From NCBI RefSeq assembly GCF_023639785.1, contig NZ_CP098325.1:2418001-2482000 (forward strand): a DNA stretch of 64,000 bases, read 5' to 3'. Position 1 is the stretch's first letter. Every line of letters starts with the position of its first letter. This document shows, piece after piece, positions 53,998 to 64,000 of the stretch. Made by a program: the position numbers and the translations under genes. The stretch comes from Leclercia adecarboxylata. GTDB lineage: Bacteria > Pseudomonadota > Gammaproteobacteria > Enterobacterales > Enterobacteriaceae. The notes under the pieces were generated by a model. It worked only from the letters and a program-made list of their open reading frames with translations, was not told the DNA's origin and made no database searches.

Positions 53998-54909
53998 ATG
54001 AATACCTCTATTCCATGGGAGTGGTACCGAACATTTCTGGCCGTACTGAGAGAAGGGTCCCTGTCCGGTGCAGCGCGCAGGCTTGCGATTACGCAACCCA
54101 CAGCAGGGCGGCACATCGCCGCGCTGGAGTCTGCCCTTGGCCAGGTATTGTTCACGCGTTCGCAAACAGGCTTGCTGGCGACTGACACTGCGCTGGCACT
54201 GAAGGTGCATGCAGAAACGATGGAGAGCACGGCTAATACGCTGGAGCGAACCGCAACCAACTTTAGTATTAACAGTGCGTCTGTTCGTGGTGTTGTACGA
54301 GTCTGCGCAAGCGACGTCATCGGAACTGAGATACTCCCCCCTCTCATTGCCCGGCTCAGGGAGTCTAACCCGCAGATAACGATAGAATTAGTTCTGTCTA
54401 ACCGGGTACAGGATTTACTACACAGGGAAGCAGATATTGCTGTACGTATGACGACGCCAACACAGGAACAGCTTATTGCGCGTCGCGTTGGCAGCATTGA
54501 ACTCGGTCTCCACGCATCTGCTTCATATATCGCAAGACATGGCTCTCCTGAAAGTACCGAAGATCTGCTGAAGCATGCCCTGATTGGCTTTGATCAGCAT
54601 ACGCCTTTCATCCGTAAGGCATTGACACAATATCCTCAGCTAAACCGCGATTGCTTTTCCATGCGCACCGACAGCGACGTGGCACAGTTGAACCTGATTC
54701 GCGCCGGTGCTGGCATTGGTATATGCCAGGTACCCCTTGCCAGTGGATATATCCCACTACAGCGGTTACTTCCTGATTTCTTTTCTTTGTATCTTGATAC
54801 ATGGCTCGTCATGCACGAAGACCTGCGCAATAGTCGGTGCTGCAAATTCGTTTTCGATGCGCTGGTTAAGGGATTAGAGGAATATATTTCCCGGAATCAA
54901 GAGCAGTGA
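53998..54909 (+). CDS. LysR-family regulator
   Basis: LysR regulator of 303 aa. The helix-turn-helix (WEWYRTFLAVLREGSLSGAA, then LAITQPTAGRHIAALE) is at residues 5-60; GEVRVCASDVIG-like VRVCASDVIGTEILPPLIARL marks the start of the effector domain. It diverges from the epimerase-like gene. Confidence 0.87.
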   Translation: MNTSIPWEWYRTFLAVLREGSLSGAARRLAITQPTAGRHIAALESALGQVLFTRSQTGLLATDTALALKVHAETMESTANTLERTATNFSINSASVRGVVRVCASDVIGTEILPPLIARLRESNPQITIELVLSNRVQDLLHREADIAVRMTTPTQEQLIARRVGSIELGLHASASYIARHGSPESTEDLLKHALIGFDQHTPFIRKALTQYPQLNRDCFSMRTDSDVAQLNLIRAGAGIGICQVPLASGYIPLQRLLPDFFSLYLDTWLVMHEDLRNSRCCKFVFDALVKGLEEYISRNQEQ

Positions 54910-55027
54910 GTGACCCATTTCAGGCAGAAGAAAAGCTGAATTTTCAGCTCATTGAACGCAGAACCCGATGTTTTTCATGATTTTTTGTTTTTAGGGGTAA
55001 TCATTTACTCCAGTTACCCTGGCAACC

Positions 55028-55552
55028 TCAAAAGTCCAGCCGCATCCCTACCCGTCGCGCCGGATCGAAACCCTGTTCAATTTCCTCTTCTCTCTGGCTT
55101 ATCAGGTGAGGCGGACAGGATCCGCCTTCGACGATTTCAAAACCCAGCGAGGCGTAAAATTTTGCATTAAAGGCGGCCAACTTATCTGTGGTTAATGTGG
55201 CGCCCGCCAGGCCGCGCTGCCGTCCGGAAGCAAGCACAGCCAGCATTAACACTCTGCCGATCCCCTTGCCCTGCCAGTCCGGATGCACATCCATTTCGGC
55301 TATGTGCAGCCATCTGTTTTCGAATGTACCGGCAACAAATCCTACGGGGGTGGAATCTGCAGTAAAGGCGGCAAGCAGCAAACCGTCGCGGCTGAAGTCA
55401 CAAAACGCCTGCAGGCTATTTGCCACAGCCTGACCTGTCACCGCCCCGGCTCCACGTAGCGTCTCAAATGCCGCCAGCTCAATGGCGCGCAGGGCAGCAA
55501 AATGCGCAAACTGCGCCTTGCCGATCGTGATTTCCGGTACCGAATTCTCCAT
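55028..55552 (-). CDS. GNAT acetyltransferase
   Basis: Acetyltransferase of 174 aa from the ATG at 55552. HIAEMDVHPDWQGKGIGRVL is the acetyl-CoA motif; FNAKFYASLGFEIVEGG is the C-terminal part. The longer frame to 55660 overlaps the dehydrogenase gene and is rejected. Substrate unknown. Confidence 0.85.
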   Translation of the reverse strand: MENSVPEITIGKAQFAHFAALRAIELAAFETLRGAGAVTGQAVANSLQAFCDFSRDGLLLAAFTADSTPVGFVAGTFENRWLHIAEMDVHPDWQGKGIGRVLMLAVLASGRQRGLAGATLTTDKLAAFNAKFYASLGFEIVEGGSCPPHLISQREEEIEQGFDPARRVGMRLDF

Positions 55553-55628
55553 GTACGTCTCCCCGCTCAATAACGCAAAATTATGCCAGGCGGCCAGAAA
55601 TGGCCGCCCGGAACAGCCTGTCGCGCCA

Positions 55629-56678
55629 CTACCAGGGCGTGGCCTGCATATCAATGACAAAGCGATACTTTACGTCGCCCTTAAGCATACGGGCAAAGGC
55701 AGCCTCAATATCCTCGCCACCGATCGTTTCAATATCGGCGGTAATATTATGCTCGCCGCAGAAGTTCAGCATCTCCTGGGTTTCCTGGATGCTGCCAATC
55801 GACGAACCGCTGATGCTTAAACGCCGGAACACCATGGGCGTAATCTCCGGCGCATCGTGTGGCTGGTCCGGAATACCGACCAGCACCAGGCGGCCATTGG
55901 TTTTCAGCGCGGCCAGATAAGGGTTCAGGTCGTGCGGTGCCGCCACGCAGTCAATGATGACATCCAGCGAGGTGTGGCAGGCGGCCATTTGCGCAGCATC
56001 ACGCGAGACCACGACCCGTTTTGCCCCCAGACGACGGGCATCTTCCCCCTTCTCCGGGGAGGTTGTAAACAGCGTCACCTCTGCCCCCATCGCACTGGCC
56101 AGCTTCACCGCCATATGGCCTAACCCTCCCAGGCCCACCACACCGACGCGATCCCCCGCACTAACGTTAAAGTGGCGCAGCGGCGACCAGACCGTCACGC
56201 CCGCACACAGCAGCGGTGCAACCCCGGCAAGGGGCAGGTTATGCGGTACAGACACAACGAAATGTTGATCGACAATCACGGTCTGCGCATAGCCGCCCCG
56301 GGTTCTTTCACCGGTATATTTATCTGTGCCATTGTAGGTCGCGGTAAAGCCTGCTTCACAGTACTGTTCTTCATGGCTCTTGCAGAAATGGCACTCGCGA
56401 CAGGAGTCGACCATCACCCCGACACCAACGATATCACCGGGTTTAAAATGGGTGGCCTCGTCGCCCGTCTCCATGACTCGCCCGACGATTTCGTGCCCTG
56501 GCACCAGCGGATAGTGACTTACCGCCCATTCGTTACGCGCCATATGGAGATCGGAGTGGCACACGCCGCAGTAGAGGATCTCAATTTTGACATCCTGTTT
56601 TTGTAACGGGCGCAGCGAAACCTGGCCTGACGTCAGGGGTTGTGTCGCGTCATGGGCGACTAATGCATTGATCTTCAT
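55629..56678 (-). CDS. NADP-dependent cinnamyl/broad-range alcohol dehydrogenase (YahK-like)
   Basis: Zinc alcohol dehydrogenase of 349 aa. The catalytic zinc motif is YCGVCHSDLHMARNEW with GHEIVGRV; the structural lobe is CRECHFCKSHEEQYC; nucleotide binding uses VVGLGGLGHMAVKLASAMG. The order and motifs are those of YahK, a zinc aldehyde reductase. Divergent from the HxlR regulator 112 bp away, which probably controls it. Confidence 0.9.
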   Translation of the reverse strand: MKINALVAHDATQPLTSGQVSLRPLQKQDVKIEILYCGVCHSDLHMARNEWAVSHYPLVPGHEIVGRVMETGDEATHFKPGDIVGVGVMVDSCRECHFCKSHEEQYCEAGFTATYNGTDKYTGERTRGGYAQTVIVDQHFVVSVPHNLPLAGVAPLLCAGVTVWSPLRHFNVSAGDRVGVVGLGGLGHMAVKLASAMGAEVTLFTTSPEKGEDARRLGAKRVVVSRDAAQMAACHTSLDVIIDCVAAPHDLNPYLAALKTNGRLVLVGIPDQPHDAPEITPMVFRRLSISGSSIGSIQETQEMLNFCGEHNITADIETIGGEDIEAAFARMLKGDVKYRFVIDMQATPW

Positions 56679-56790
56679 CTCACCTCAAAAATAGGCTGGT
56701 TCGGGCTAACTCAAGGGGGCAGACTATAATCAACAGGATCGCATATTGATAGTAGTTACCATTTGGTGACCATAAGCAGAGGTGAGAACA

Positions 56791-57174
56791 GTGCCAGCCT
56801 GGGTTGAGGGTAAACTTTTTTTCTATGCGGACTCGCCGCCGCGCCGCCTGATGGACCTCTTTTCAGTGAAATGGAGCACAATGGTGCTGCACGCGCTGTA
56901 TCACTGGCCGGATGAACGCGCACGCACCGGTGAGCTACAGCGCAGCCTGCAGGGGATTTCGAAGAAAATGCTCTTCCAGACGCTGAAAGAGCTGGAACAG
57001 CGGGGGTTGATTACCCGTCATGTCTACGACGTGATCCCACCCAAAGTCGACTACCGACTGACGCCACTCGGCAGAACCTTTGCCGAGCCCATAGAGCAAA
57101 TGTACCAGTGGGGGTTAGAAAACCAGGCCGCACTTGATGAAATGGAAGCCTGTTATCAGGCGGCATCCCGCTAA
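56791..57174 (+). CDS. HxlR-family regulator
   Basis: Winged-helix regulator of 127 aa. LMDLFSVKWSTMVLHALYHW and SLQGISKKMLFQTLKELEQRGL match the HxlR signature. GTG at 56791 is preferred (GAGGTG six bases upstream); a GTG at 56782 is in frame. Members often sense reactive aldehydes or quinones through a Cys, but no early Cys is present here. Divergent from the YahK-like gene. Confidence 0.87.
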   Translation: MPAWVEGKLFFYADSPPRRLMDLFSVKWSTMVLHALYHWPDERARTGELQRSLQGISKKMLFQTLKELEQRGLITRHVYDVIPPKVDYRLTPLGRTFAEPIEQMYQWGLENQAALDEMEACYQAASR

Positions 57175-57247
57175 CAGGTTACACTGATCGTGATTGTATT
57201 CTGGGCCGCATCCGTTGCGGTCAGCCATAACCCATTCTGGAGTCGTT

Positions 57248-57820
57248 ATGCTTAACGCGTTCACCTGGATAAATGAGCCTGCAAAGTGGCAGTGCCAGAA
57301 CGGCACGCTTCATGTCACCACCGATGATAAAACGGATTTCTGGCGCAAAACCTGGTACGGGTTTGAACGCTTTTCCGGTCATGTTTTTGCCACTGAGGTG
57401 GAGGGAGATTTTACTTTCCAGCTCAAGATCTGCGCAGACTTTACCACCCTCTACGATCAGGCCGGGCTGATGATGACAGGTGATGATCGGCACTGGTTAA
57501 AAGCGGGAATTGAATATAACGACGGCGCGCCCGCCATTGGCAGCGTGCTGACCCTCGGCCATTCCGACTGGGCTACGGGGATCTTTCCCGGCGATGCGCG
57601 GGCGTTCTGGCTGAGGCTCACGCGTAAAGGAGACAGCCTGAGACTGCAGTATTCAACAGAGGGACAGACGTGGCCTTTACTACGCCTGAGCTATTTTCCG
57701 CCGGGGCCGGTCAGGATCGGTACAATGTGTTGCACCCCGGAGCGGGCTGGCCTGGATGTCGTGTTTAAGGACATCCTTTTAACGCCGCCGCTGGATAAGG
57801 CACTGCACGATTTGAGCTAA
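57248..57820 (+). CDS. DUF1349 protein
   Basis: Cytosolic protein of 190 aa with the DUF1349 concanavalin-like beta-sandwich pattern: FWRKTWYGFERFSGHVF, DQAGLMMTGDDRHWLKAGIEYNDG (read in two parts) and SYFPPGPVRIGTMCCTPER. ATG at 57248 has GGAG upstream. E. coli YeaX-type genes are different; the function of DUF1349 is not known. It stands alone, followed by a terminator. Confidence 0.85.
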   Translation: MLNAFTWINEPAKWQCQNGTLHVTTDDKTDFWRKTWYGFERFSGHVFATEVEGDFTFQLKICADFTTLYDQAGLMMTGDDRHWLKAGIEYNDGAPAIGSVLTLGHSDWATGIFPGDARAFWLRLTRKGDSLRLQYSTEGQTWPLLRLSYFPPGPVRIGTMCCTPERAGLDVVFKDILLTPPLDKALHDLS

Positions 57821-57838
57821 TGTCATAAGGCCATCAAA

Positions 57839-57861
57839 AAAAGGCGATCGCGTCGCCTTTC
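57839..57861. terminator. Terminator between DUF1349 gene and pgaD
   Basis: The stem AAGGCGA / TCGCCTT with a 5-nt loop is flanked by A-runs and T-runs (TTTCT), able to serve both converging genes. Confidence 0.8.
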
Positions 57862-57918
57862 TGCTTCGCCATAACGATGCCCTCACGTCGTTGATGAGAA
57901 CATAACAAACATCATGGC

Positions 57919-58356
57919 TTAGTCGCTCTGCGCCCCGGCGAGGATTTTCACCATCCACACGCGGTCAATGGCGCCCGTATCATAATGCGCGAGCGTAAAG
58001 ACCTGGGCCTGACTCATCATCAGCGCCAGTTCGGGGGTGATATTAAAACTTGCCGCCACTTCATGGCATTCAAGTTCAGGCCGACGCCTGCGACGTTCAA
58101 TACGAAAGCGCAGCTGGTTGTATTTTGCCCAGGCAATCAGCGCCAGACTTATAAGACAGGCCACCAGCAGGTAGCTACTCAGCGTACTGAGCGTGGTGTA
58201 GAACGGCCTGGTCCCTATAAAAGGATCATGTTCAATCGCGGTTATCAGGCCACTGTAAATCAGCCAGCTAAACCCCAGCCAGGCAACGATCGTTAACAGG
58301 GCATCCAGCATGCGTGGAAACAGCTGTTGTTCAGTAAAAATTAAAGGTTGGATCAT
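57919..58356 (-). CDS. pgaD: PgaD, poly-beta-1,6-GlcNAc synthase accessory subunit
   Basis: Inner-membrane protein of 145 aa with two transmembrane helices (about residues 18-40 and 60-85), the PgaD layout. It binds c-di-GMP jointly with PgaC and activates polymer synthesis. ATGA overlap with pgaC. Its C-terminal cytoplasmic part has a basic ERRRRRPE segment. Confidence 0.9.
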   Translation of the reverse strand: MIQPLIFTEQQLFPRMLDALLTIVAWLGFSWLIYSGLITAIEHDPFIGTRPFYTTLSTLSSYLLVACLISLALIAWAKYNQLRFRIERRRRRPELECHEVAASFNITPELALMMSQAQVFTLAHYDTGAIDRVWMVKILAGAQSD

Positions 58357-59687
58357 GGTTTTAATCTCCCAATACCGCGATCGGGGCTTACCCAACGAGC
58401 TCTGCTGCGTTTGCGGCGCAGCATGACTTTCGGGAAAGCCACAAGCGTTGTGAACAGGCTCAACATCCAGTACACCACCGGAAACCAGATAACCCAGAAC
58501 AGTGATGCCGCAATACCTTTCTCGTAGCGTCTTTCAATAAACAGACTGACCGCGAACTGCAACAGACAGACCACGCCCAGCATCAGGCCAGTAAAAGCCG
58601 GTGGGAAAAGGTGCTGAACATATAAAGAGTCGGGCATCGGAATAAGCTGCCCGATGAGAAACAACAGGATGCTGACGGCATAGGCAAAGGCCCATGCGGT
58701 TGACATGCAAAACTCAAGAAACAGAGGCCACATGCGCCGGTACTCCCAGCCCCACAGGCGGCGCATATTGACAATAAACACCTCCGCGCCCCCCTGCGCC
58801 CAGCGCAGACGCTGCTTCCAGAGCCCTTTCAGCGTCTCGGGCATCAAAATCCAGCACAGCGCCCGGGGTTCGAAGAAAATTGACCAGTGGCGCAATTGTA
58901 ACTTCCAGCTGATATCAATGTCTTCCGTGATCATATCCGGGCTCCAGTACCCCACCTCTGCCAGGGCGCGACGGCGAAAAGCGGCAATGACTCCGGAAAC
59001 GGTAAAGACCTGACCATAAACGCGCTGGGTACGCTTGATGAGGCCGATGATGGATGAAAATTCCCCTACCTGGACGCGCCCAATCAGTGTTGAACGCGTA
59101 CGGATACGCGGATTACCGGTCACGGCCCCCACGCGAGGGTAATTCAATAGCGGTGCGACCATATACACCGCCGCATCCCTGTCCAGCAGCGCATCGCCAT
59201 CAATGCACACCAGAAAGTCACTGCGCGCCGCCGCGGCACCCGCCTGCAGGGCGACCGCTTTGCCCTGATTTTCCGCCAGATGAATCACCCGTAGCCGGGT
59301 ATATTCACTCGCCAGCTTTTCCAGCACGGCCGCGGTGTTGTCTATAGAACCGTCATTGATAGCAATCACTTCTATGTTTTCATAACGTTGCGCCAGCGCC
59401 GCTTCGATCGTCTCACGGGCATTCAGCCCTTCGTTAAAGCACGGCACCAGAATGGAAATCAACGGATTGCCTTCGAGTACCGGAGGCGGTGTGTCCCGCC
59501 CCCATGGCCAGTGGCGCTCGCGGTGAAACCAGAAGTAAAGCCCGCCGCTTATCCAGAGGGCCGACATAAACAGCGGCCAGAAAAAGACGAAATTAAGGAT
59601 CACTTCACCGGTAAAAATCACCGCCACGCCGAGCGGAAAACTGAACATCAGGCAAAGGATCAGGAAGGCGATGAGGCGATCGGTCAT
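58353..59687 (-). CDS. pgaC: PgaC, poly-beta-1,6-GlcNAc glycosyltransferase
   Basis: Family GT2 processive glycosyltransferase of 444 aa. Two N-terminal helices precede the catalytic domain: [20 protein letters not shown] (donor site), [10 protein letters not shown] (DxD), [10 protein letters not shown] (TED acid) and QRLRWAQGG (QxxRW). Further helices follow. It makes poly-GlcNAc from UDP-GlcNAc and passes it through the membrane. Overlaps pgaB by 4 bp. Confidence 0.95.
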   Translation of the reverse strand: MTDRLIAFLILCLMFSFPLGVAVIFTGEVILNFVFFWPLFMSALWISGGLYFWFHRERHWPWGRDTPPPVLEGNPLISILVPCFNEGLNARETIEAALAQRYENIEVIAINDGSIDNTAAVLEKLASEYTRLRVIHLAENQGKAVALQAGAAAARSDFLVCIDGDALLDRDAAVYMVAPLLNYPRVGAVTGNPRIRTRSTLIGRVQVGEFSSIIGLIKRTQRVYGQVFTVSGVIAAFRRRALAEVGYWSPDMITEDIDISWKLQLRHWSIFFEPRALCWILMPETLKGLWKQRLRWAQGGAEVFIVNMRRLWGWEYRRMWPLFLEFCMSTAWAFAYAVSILLFLIGQLIPMPDSLYVQHLFPPAFTGLMLGVVCLLQFAVSLFIERRYEKGIAASLFWVIWFPVVYWMLSLFTTLVAFPKVMLRRKRSRARWVSPDRGIGRLKP

Positions 59688-61699
59688 TTTTGCGGATACC
59701 AGTAAGAGGAAAAAGCAGAACGGATCTCTGCCATCCGGGGTTGATCGTTAATGAAATCGTCCGGGTAGTAGCCATAGTTTCCGGCACCGCTCAGCTTGAG
59801 CTGCCGCATCCACCCGTTAAGCATTTCACCGCTAATAGCGTCCTGCCCCTCCCCCTTACGCCAGTCGCGTGCCTGAAGTTCAAAAACCGTTTTATCCAGC
59901 GCGCCAGGGTAACGGGCTACCTGCCCGACGAGCCTGTCCAGCCAGGCATTGGCCTCGTTAACCGGGACATTTTCCATCAGCGGCATCGCCATCGGGGCCG
60001 TCCAGTCGTAGGTGCCGAGAAAATCATTCAGGTTCTGCGCAAACCAGGTTTCGCTCTGCGGATCCAGTACCGGCATGGCGTAGATGTTGCGGGCGGTTTT
60101 GATCTGCGGGCCGCGCACGGCACGCACGGTTTGCGTGAGCTGTCGGGTAAAATCAATCAGGGCGCGACTTTTAAAGCGCGTCCAGCGCGCCAGCAGTTGC
60201 GGGTTGGCGCGGATCTGCGCGACGTTGTCCGGGAAGCCTGCTGCACGATAGGCCTTGAGCGCATCCGGAGAGGCATCCTCAAAGTCGGTCAAAAAAGCGT
60301 CATCATGGAACAGAATGCCGTTGAAGTTGGCATGGCGCGCCAGATCCTCGTAGATGTCGTTGATCCTCTGCCGGGCAACCGCGCTCCAGGGTGATAAGCG
60401 CAAATAATGGCGGTTATCGGGCGCAATGCGTCCGTTGTCTGGCGACCACGCCGCCACGCGCGGCACCGAGGGATCTAACCCAAACGCCAGTACCGGCATC
60501 CAGGCGTAAACCTTCACCCCGGCACGGGTCTGCAACTGCCAGGAAACGAAGTTAAACAGATCCGCCCGCATAGGGAGCCAGCGACTGCGGAAATAGAGCG
60601 CATTCACGTTGCCGTCCCCTTTCGGATCGGCATAAGCCTGTAAGAAGACGTGGGTTATCTTCATGTCGAAAACACGCTGGATCAGCACATCGATATTTTT
60701 ACGCTGTTGAGCCTGATTTTTGTCGTACACATAGTCGAGATCGATATGCATTACCCGCATGTTTTCAGGTTCCCTGACCTGAGCTATCTGGCTGGCGAAG
60801 CTACGCAGCGAAGGGTTGTTGGAGATCAGCACCCGGGGAATGTCTTCCAGACTGGCGGCATTGGCCAGCCCCTGATTCAGGGTGAACGCCATCTGGTAGC
60901 CCTGCTGATGCGCGAGCTTCAGCGTTGTCCCGCTCGCCGCACCGTAGGGCCAGACCCAGGCGCGCGGTGCTTTCCCGGTGACCTCTTTGATTTTGTCCGA
61001 AATGCGCGCCAGGTCGGCACCCATACGCTGTTCAAACTGCGCATCCGTTTCGTACTGCCCGCGGGTTTTATCGTAGAGACGGTTAGCGGCCGCGGGCTCC
61101 TTACTGCCTTGCGGATTGGCCTGATGGCCGTAATGGGATGCCCAGGTGTGCGCCCCCACCTCCACCCACCCCGACTCGCTGGCCTCGCGGACCATCTTCC
61201 AGGTGGCAAATTTTTCCCGCGGGGTTTTTAGTCCGCCAAAATCCACCAGAGAATGTTCCGGTGCATCCACCCAACTGCCGACAGGCGCCCACAGAGCAGG
61301 CCATCTGAACAACCGAAGCAGCGGCAGAACCCGCGTCGAGAAGCTACTGTATCCATCATCAAAGGTCAGAAGCACCGCCTTTTCAGGCAAGGTGATTTTT
61401 CCGGCATGGGCATCCAGCACCTGCTGCACGCTAATCGGGTGGTAGCCGTTATCATTCAACCAGGCAAACTGGTCGTTCAGGGCGCTGGTGCGCACGGACA
61501 GATAGCGCTGATCGGCGGCACCGTCCTCCACGTCATGCCAGGCCAGCACAAGAAAGCTGTTTGTGGGCCAGCGCTGGTCCGCATACAGCGCCGGCCGCTC
61601 GGCAGGAGGCAGATAACGCGGTGCCGCGGCCAGGGCGCACATGCTCATCATCATCCACCCGACGATTATCCTCGCGGCAAGAAGCCATCGTTTCATCAT
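59684..61699 (-). CDS. pgaB: PgaB, poly-GlcNAc deacetylase/glycoside hydrolase
   Basis: Periplasmic protein of 671 aa. The N-terminal CE4 deacetylase domain contains [32 protein letters not shown] (catalytic Asp) and [12 protein letters not shown]; the C-terminal GH153 domain contains [14 protein letters not shown] and [20 protein letters not shown]. It partly deacetylates the polymer before export. E. coli PgaB is a lipoprotein; here the signal ([19 protein letters not shown]) has Cys after Met, a poor lipobox, so lipidation may be lost. Follows pgaA by 9 bp. Confidence 0.94.
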   Translation of the reverse strand: MMKRWLLAARIIVGWMMMSMCALAAAPRYLPPAERPALYADQRWPTNSFLVLAWHDVEDGAADQRYLSVRTSALNDQFAWLNDNGYHPISVQQVLDAHAGKITLPEKAVLLTFDDGYSSFSTRVLPLLRLFRWPALWAPVGSWVDAPEHSLVDFGGLKTPREKFATWKMVREASESGWVEVGAHTWASHYGHQANPQGSKEPAAANRLYDKTRGQYETDAQFEQRMGADLARISDKIKEVTGKAPRAWVWPYGAASGTTLKLAHQQGYQMAFTLNQGLANAASLEDIPRVLISNNPSLRSFASQIAQVREPENMRVMHIDLDYVYDKNQAQQRKNIDVLIQRVFDMKITHVFLQAYADPKGDGNVNALYFRSRWLPMRADLFNFVSWQLQTRAGVKVYAWMPVLAFGLDPSVPRVAAWSPDNGRIAPDNRHYLRLSPWSAVARQRINDIYEDLARHANFNGILFHDDAFLTDFEDASPDALKAYRAAGFPDNVAQIRANPQLLARWTRFKSRALIDFTRQLTQTVRAVRGPQIKTARNIYAMPVLDPQSETWFAQNLNDFLGTYDWTAPMAMPLMENVPVNEANAWLDRLVGQVARYPGALDKTVFELQARDWRKGEGQDAISGEMLNGWMRQLKLSGAGNYGYYPDDFINDQPRMAEIRSAFSSYWYPQK

Positions 61700-61708
61700 G
61701 AAGCGCCC

Positions 61709-64000
61709 TTAAAACCTGACATTCAGATCAAATGCGAGGGCAATATTGCGCTCCCGCTTCCCGTCGTAAGGACGCTTATCCCAGGTCAGTTTCACCCCGG
61801 CATCCACTACGTTATTCCATTGAATACGTTGCCCGTAACCTAACTGGTTGATGGCCCCGGCGCTGTACCCTTTTTGCCAGTAACCGCCCGCGCCCGCCTC
61901 AAACTGCTGCTTCCAGACCGTGTCGTAATGGCGGTACAGCACCTGTTCGGCGCGCAGCCCTGCCACCGCCGAAACATCACGTTTGGGGTTGTAATAAGGC
62001 ACGTTTTCTTTGCTGTTGTGGCTGCCGCTGATGCCCGGGATAAAGTCCAGCGTAAAGCGTGGCGACGTCCAGAGACGTTCTTTACCGCCAATGCCGTATT
62101 CCAGCCGATCGTTGCCGTCGGTGAAATGGGTGCCGAAAAGCGAAAGCTGATATTCACGTCGTTCGTTCTGATACCAGCGTAACCACAGATCGCCACCGTT
62201 GGCGTTCACCCCATTGCGCAGGGCGCGCAGCGGCGTGTTACGGGTTAACCGCTCCGCCGAGCCCCCGACCCGCCAGTTGTCGCTGAAGTCGTACCAGCCA
62301 GAGAGGCGTCCGCCGATTTTCTGATCGCTGGCATCGTTGCGCCCGGAGATCTCCATTTCGGCCCAGCTATTCCTGGACGTCCATTCCGCGCCCGCCAGCA
62401 GGTCCCGGCTTATTCCCTTCCCTTCCTCAAAATCGCCACGGGCAAAGTTGTAGCCGGTAAACAGCCGCCAGTTTTGGTTAATCGGTGGGCTATAAAGCGC
62501 AGTGTTGAGGGTAAAATCGTTTTTGCCACTGACCGGACTGTCGGATGCGATCCCCTGAGATCCGGCTATCCGCAGTTCAGCCTTGTTATGTATCGCCATC
62601 AGTCGTTCAAGCTGCAACGTGGCGGCGTCATCCGGGCTGCGGGAGACCACATCCTGCGTCAGCTCGTCGGCCTGCCGCCACTCCTGTAGCTCCATGGCCG
62701 TCCATGCCTGTTGCCTTTCCAGCGCCAGGTTGCTGGGCTCAATGACTTCGGCAAGCTTAAGTTCGCGCTCTGCGGCACGCGGTAATCCTCTCGCCAGCAG
62801 CACTGACGCATAGGCAATACGCAGGGCCTGGTTACCCGATCCTGTACGCGCCAGCCGCTCCGCATGCGTCTCGGCGGCAGGCAAGTTATTGGTGGCCACC
62901 AGATATTCGGTTTGTAAGGTTCTGGCCAGCAGCCAGTTATCATTGGGCTGCGGCGTGGGAGAACCATAGAAATATCGCAGGTAAGGGCTTTCTTTACTGT
63001 AGATATCCAGTTGCTGCTTCGCTTCCTCGAAATGGTTGTTATCGAGGCGGGCATACAGCAGCTCCTGTTGATCGTCCATGGTCAGCGGCTGCGATGCCAG
63101 GGTCGAGCCACGCGGAAAATAGATGCTTTCAAGCAGCGACTCGGCTTTGTCCGGCTGCTTCTGCGCAAGATAGGCAGAGGCGACCCATCTTCTGGCGTAG
63201 TCAGGAACAGGCGTTCCGTTCGCCTCGAGCGATTCAAATTCGGCGATCGCTTCATCCATGCGTTTACGGATAACCAGGGCCCCCAGCCGGTCAATTCTGG
63301 CGCGTCGCACATCAGCCTGCGCCTCGGGAAGGGGTTTCCAGGTGGCAATCAGTGCGTCATAGCGCGCCAGCGCTTTATCTGCCACCAGAAAGCGTTCATC
63401 TTCATTACGGGTGGGCGTGAACGCCGCGCGGACGGTTTGCGCCGCCGCATCCAGTTCAAGTTGACGTGTCATGGCATCAGGCTGCGGATAGCGCTCTGAA
63501 AGGGTCAGCGCGGGGCCGGCAATACGGTTGGCCGACATGGCAGCCAACAGCGTGGGCACCACGTTTTTGTTATGGTCTGCATCGGTATCGACCTGGCTGG
63601 CCGCCATGACTGAATCCCAGTTTTTCCCCTGGGCATGATAGACATAAGCCAGCAGTGCCTCTCTCTCTGGCCCCGGCTCCTCATCTGCCCAGCGCCGGGC
63701 TTCGGTGACGGCCTGCTCGTTGCGGTGGGCATCGGCAAGCGTCATTATCCAGCCGGTGCGGGCGTCGCTGTTGCCGGGCTCATCTTGCAGAACGCTTTCC
63801 CAGACGGCCAGCGAGGCATTCCACTGCTTTTGGTTCCGCAGCGCGCGGGCGGCAGCGATTTGCCCCCTGGCAGGGATGGCCATGCGTTGGCGATAACGCT
63901 CCCATACCGCCAGCGTCTCAGCGTCATTATTGGCCCACGAGGAGACCTGAAGCCAGTCAGCAATCTCCCCCGCCGTTAACTGTGTCTGCTTTTCCCGGTC
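61709..64000 (-). CDS. pgaA: PgaA, poly-GlcNAc outer-membrane porin (start outside window)
   Basis: C-terminal 763 residues; the frame stays open to the right edge, so about 40-50 N-terminal residues, including the signal, are missing from the window. The first two-thirds are TPR repeats (GEIADWLQVSSWANNDAETL, then IPARGQIAAARALRNQKQW) that bind PgaB and the polymer. The last 250 residues are a 16-strand porin barrel (GNRSWAEMEISGRND-like strands) ending with Phe (FDLNVRF), the barrel-assembly signal. An internal Met at 63883 is not the true start. First gene of pgaABCD. Confidence 0.94.
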   Translation of the reverse strand, partial: DREKQTQLTAGEIADWLQVSSWANNDAETLAVWERYRQRMAIPARGQIAAARALRNQKQWNASLAVWESVLQDEPGNSDARTGWIMTLADAHRNEQAVTEARRWADEEPGPEREALLAYVYHAQGKNWDSVMAASQVDTDADHNKNVVPTLLAAMSANRIAGPALTLSERYPQPDAMTRQLELDAAAQTVRAAFTPTRNEDERFLVADKALARYDALIATWKPLPEAQADVRRARIDRLGALVIRKRMDEAIAEFESLEANGTPVPDYARRWVASAYLAQKQPDKAESLLESIYFPRGSTLASQPLTMDDQQELLYARLDNNHFEEAKQQLDIYSKESPYLRYFYGSPTPQPNDNWLLARTLQTEYLVATNNLPAAETHAERLARTGSGNQALRIAYASVLLARGLPRAAERELKLAEVIEPSNLALERQQAWTAMELQEWRQADELTQDVVSRSPDDAATLQLERLMAIHNKAELRIAGSQGIASDSPVSGKNDFTLNTALYSPPINQNWRLFTGYNFARGDFEEGKGISRDLLAGAEWTSRNSWAEMEISGRNDASDQKIGGRLSGWYDFSDNWRVGGSAERLTRNTPLRALRNGVNANGGDLWLRWYQNERREYQLSLFGTHFTDGNDRLEYGIGGKERLWTSPRFTLDFIPGISGSHNSKENVPYYNPKRDVSAVAGLRAEQVLYRHYDTVWKQQFEAGAGGYWQKGYSAGAINQLGYGQRIQWNNVVDAGVKLTWDKRPYDGKRERNIALAFDLNVRF

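Overview
The window is chromosomal DNA from a member of the Enterobacteriaceae. Several genes match the Escherichia coli ydc/trg neighbourhood almost residue for residue (ydcL, tehB, tehA, ydcK, rimL, opgD, ydcJ, trg). REP/BIME palindromes of the enterobacterial type sit between genes, and regulatory sites for FNR, Fur, LexA, FrmR and a BluR/MlrA-type regulator are recognisable. The extra genes (dms operon, PQQ dehydrogenase, mesXD, pgaABCD) suggest an Enterobacter/Leclercia/Lelliottia-like genus, but the sequence alone does not fix this. I see no rRNA, tRNA, CRISPR array, intact insertion sequence or prophage.

Layout. 1-15 kb is the ydc region: lipoprotein YdcL, a DppA-like peptide-binding protein divergent from a PepT-like tripeptidase, tehAB, ydcK, rimL, opgD, then an inserted block (amino-acid-binding protein, aminotransferase, LysR regulator, carboxylesterase) and ydcJ. 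At 15-24 kb an anaerobic DMSO-reductase-like operon (dmsABC plus a multi-cluster ferredoxin) lies behind an FNR box, followed by a PcaQ-like LysR regulator, a PQQ-dependent membrane dehydrogenase and a glycine-rich TonB-domain lipoprotein. These separate ydcJ from trg, which are near neighbours in E. coli. 24-34 kb holds trg, frmRA, the ycgZ-ymgA-ariR operon, an unrecognised two-gene unit, the mesX-mesD folate-independent methionine synthase pair behind a long inverted repeat that covers the ribosome-binding site, a Fur-controlled siderophore-interacting reductase and a glutathione peroxidase.

34-41 kb has two tandem exported DUF1254/DUF1214 proteins, yedK, and a small mosaic region. The mqsRA toxin-antitoxin pair is bracketed by the true 3' end of yedK and a second, diverged copy of that 3' end. 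Then come a zinc-ribbon ORF, an inverted umuC tail fragment, a degenerate ORF, a LexA box, an internally deleted umuD and an intact umuC. This is the clearest recombination hotspot of the window. 41-57 kb is an accessory series of small regulator/enzyme modules: IclR with an MFS/HlyD efflux pair; MocR with GNAT-azoreductase-AhpD; a second AhpD; DsbG with a ScsB/DsbD-like reductase and a small membrane protein; LysR with an epimerase-like protein; a GNAT; HxlR with an alcohol dehydrogenase; and a DUF1349 protein. 57.9-64 kb is pgaABCD (poly-beta-1,6-N-acetylglucosamine synthesis and export), with pgaA running off the right edge.

Main themes are anaerobic and periplasmic redox metabolism, methionine and peptide scavenging, biofilm control (ycgZ operon and pga) and stress defence (tehAB, frm, umu, mqs, gpx). 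The most interesting unexplained items are the structured leader of mesX, the yedK-end duplication around mqsRA, and the fragmented umu locus.
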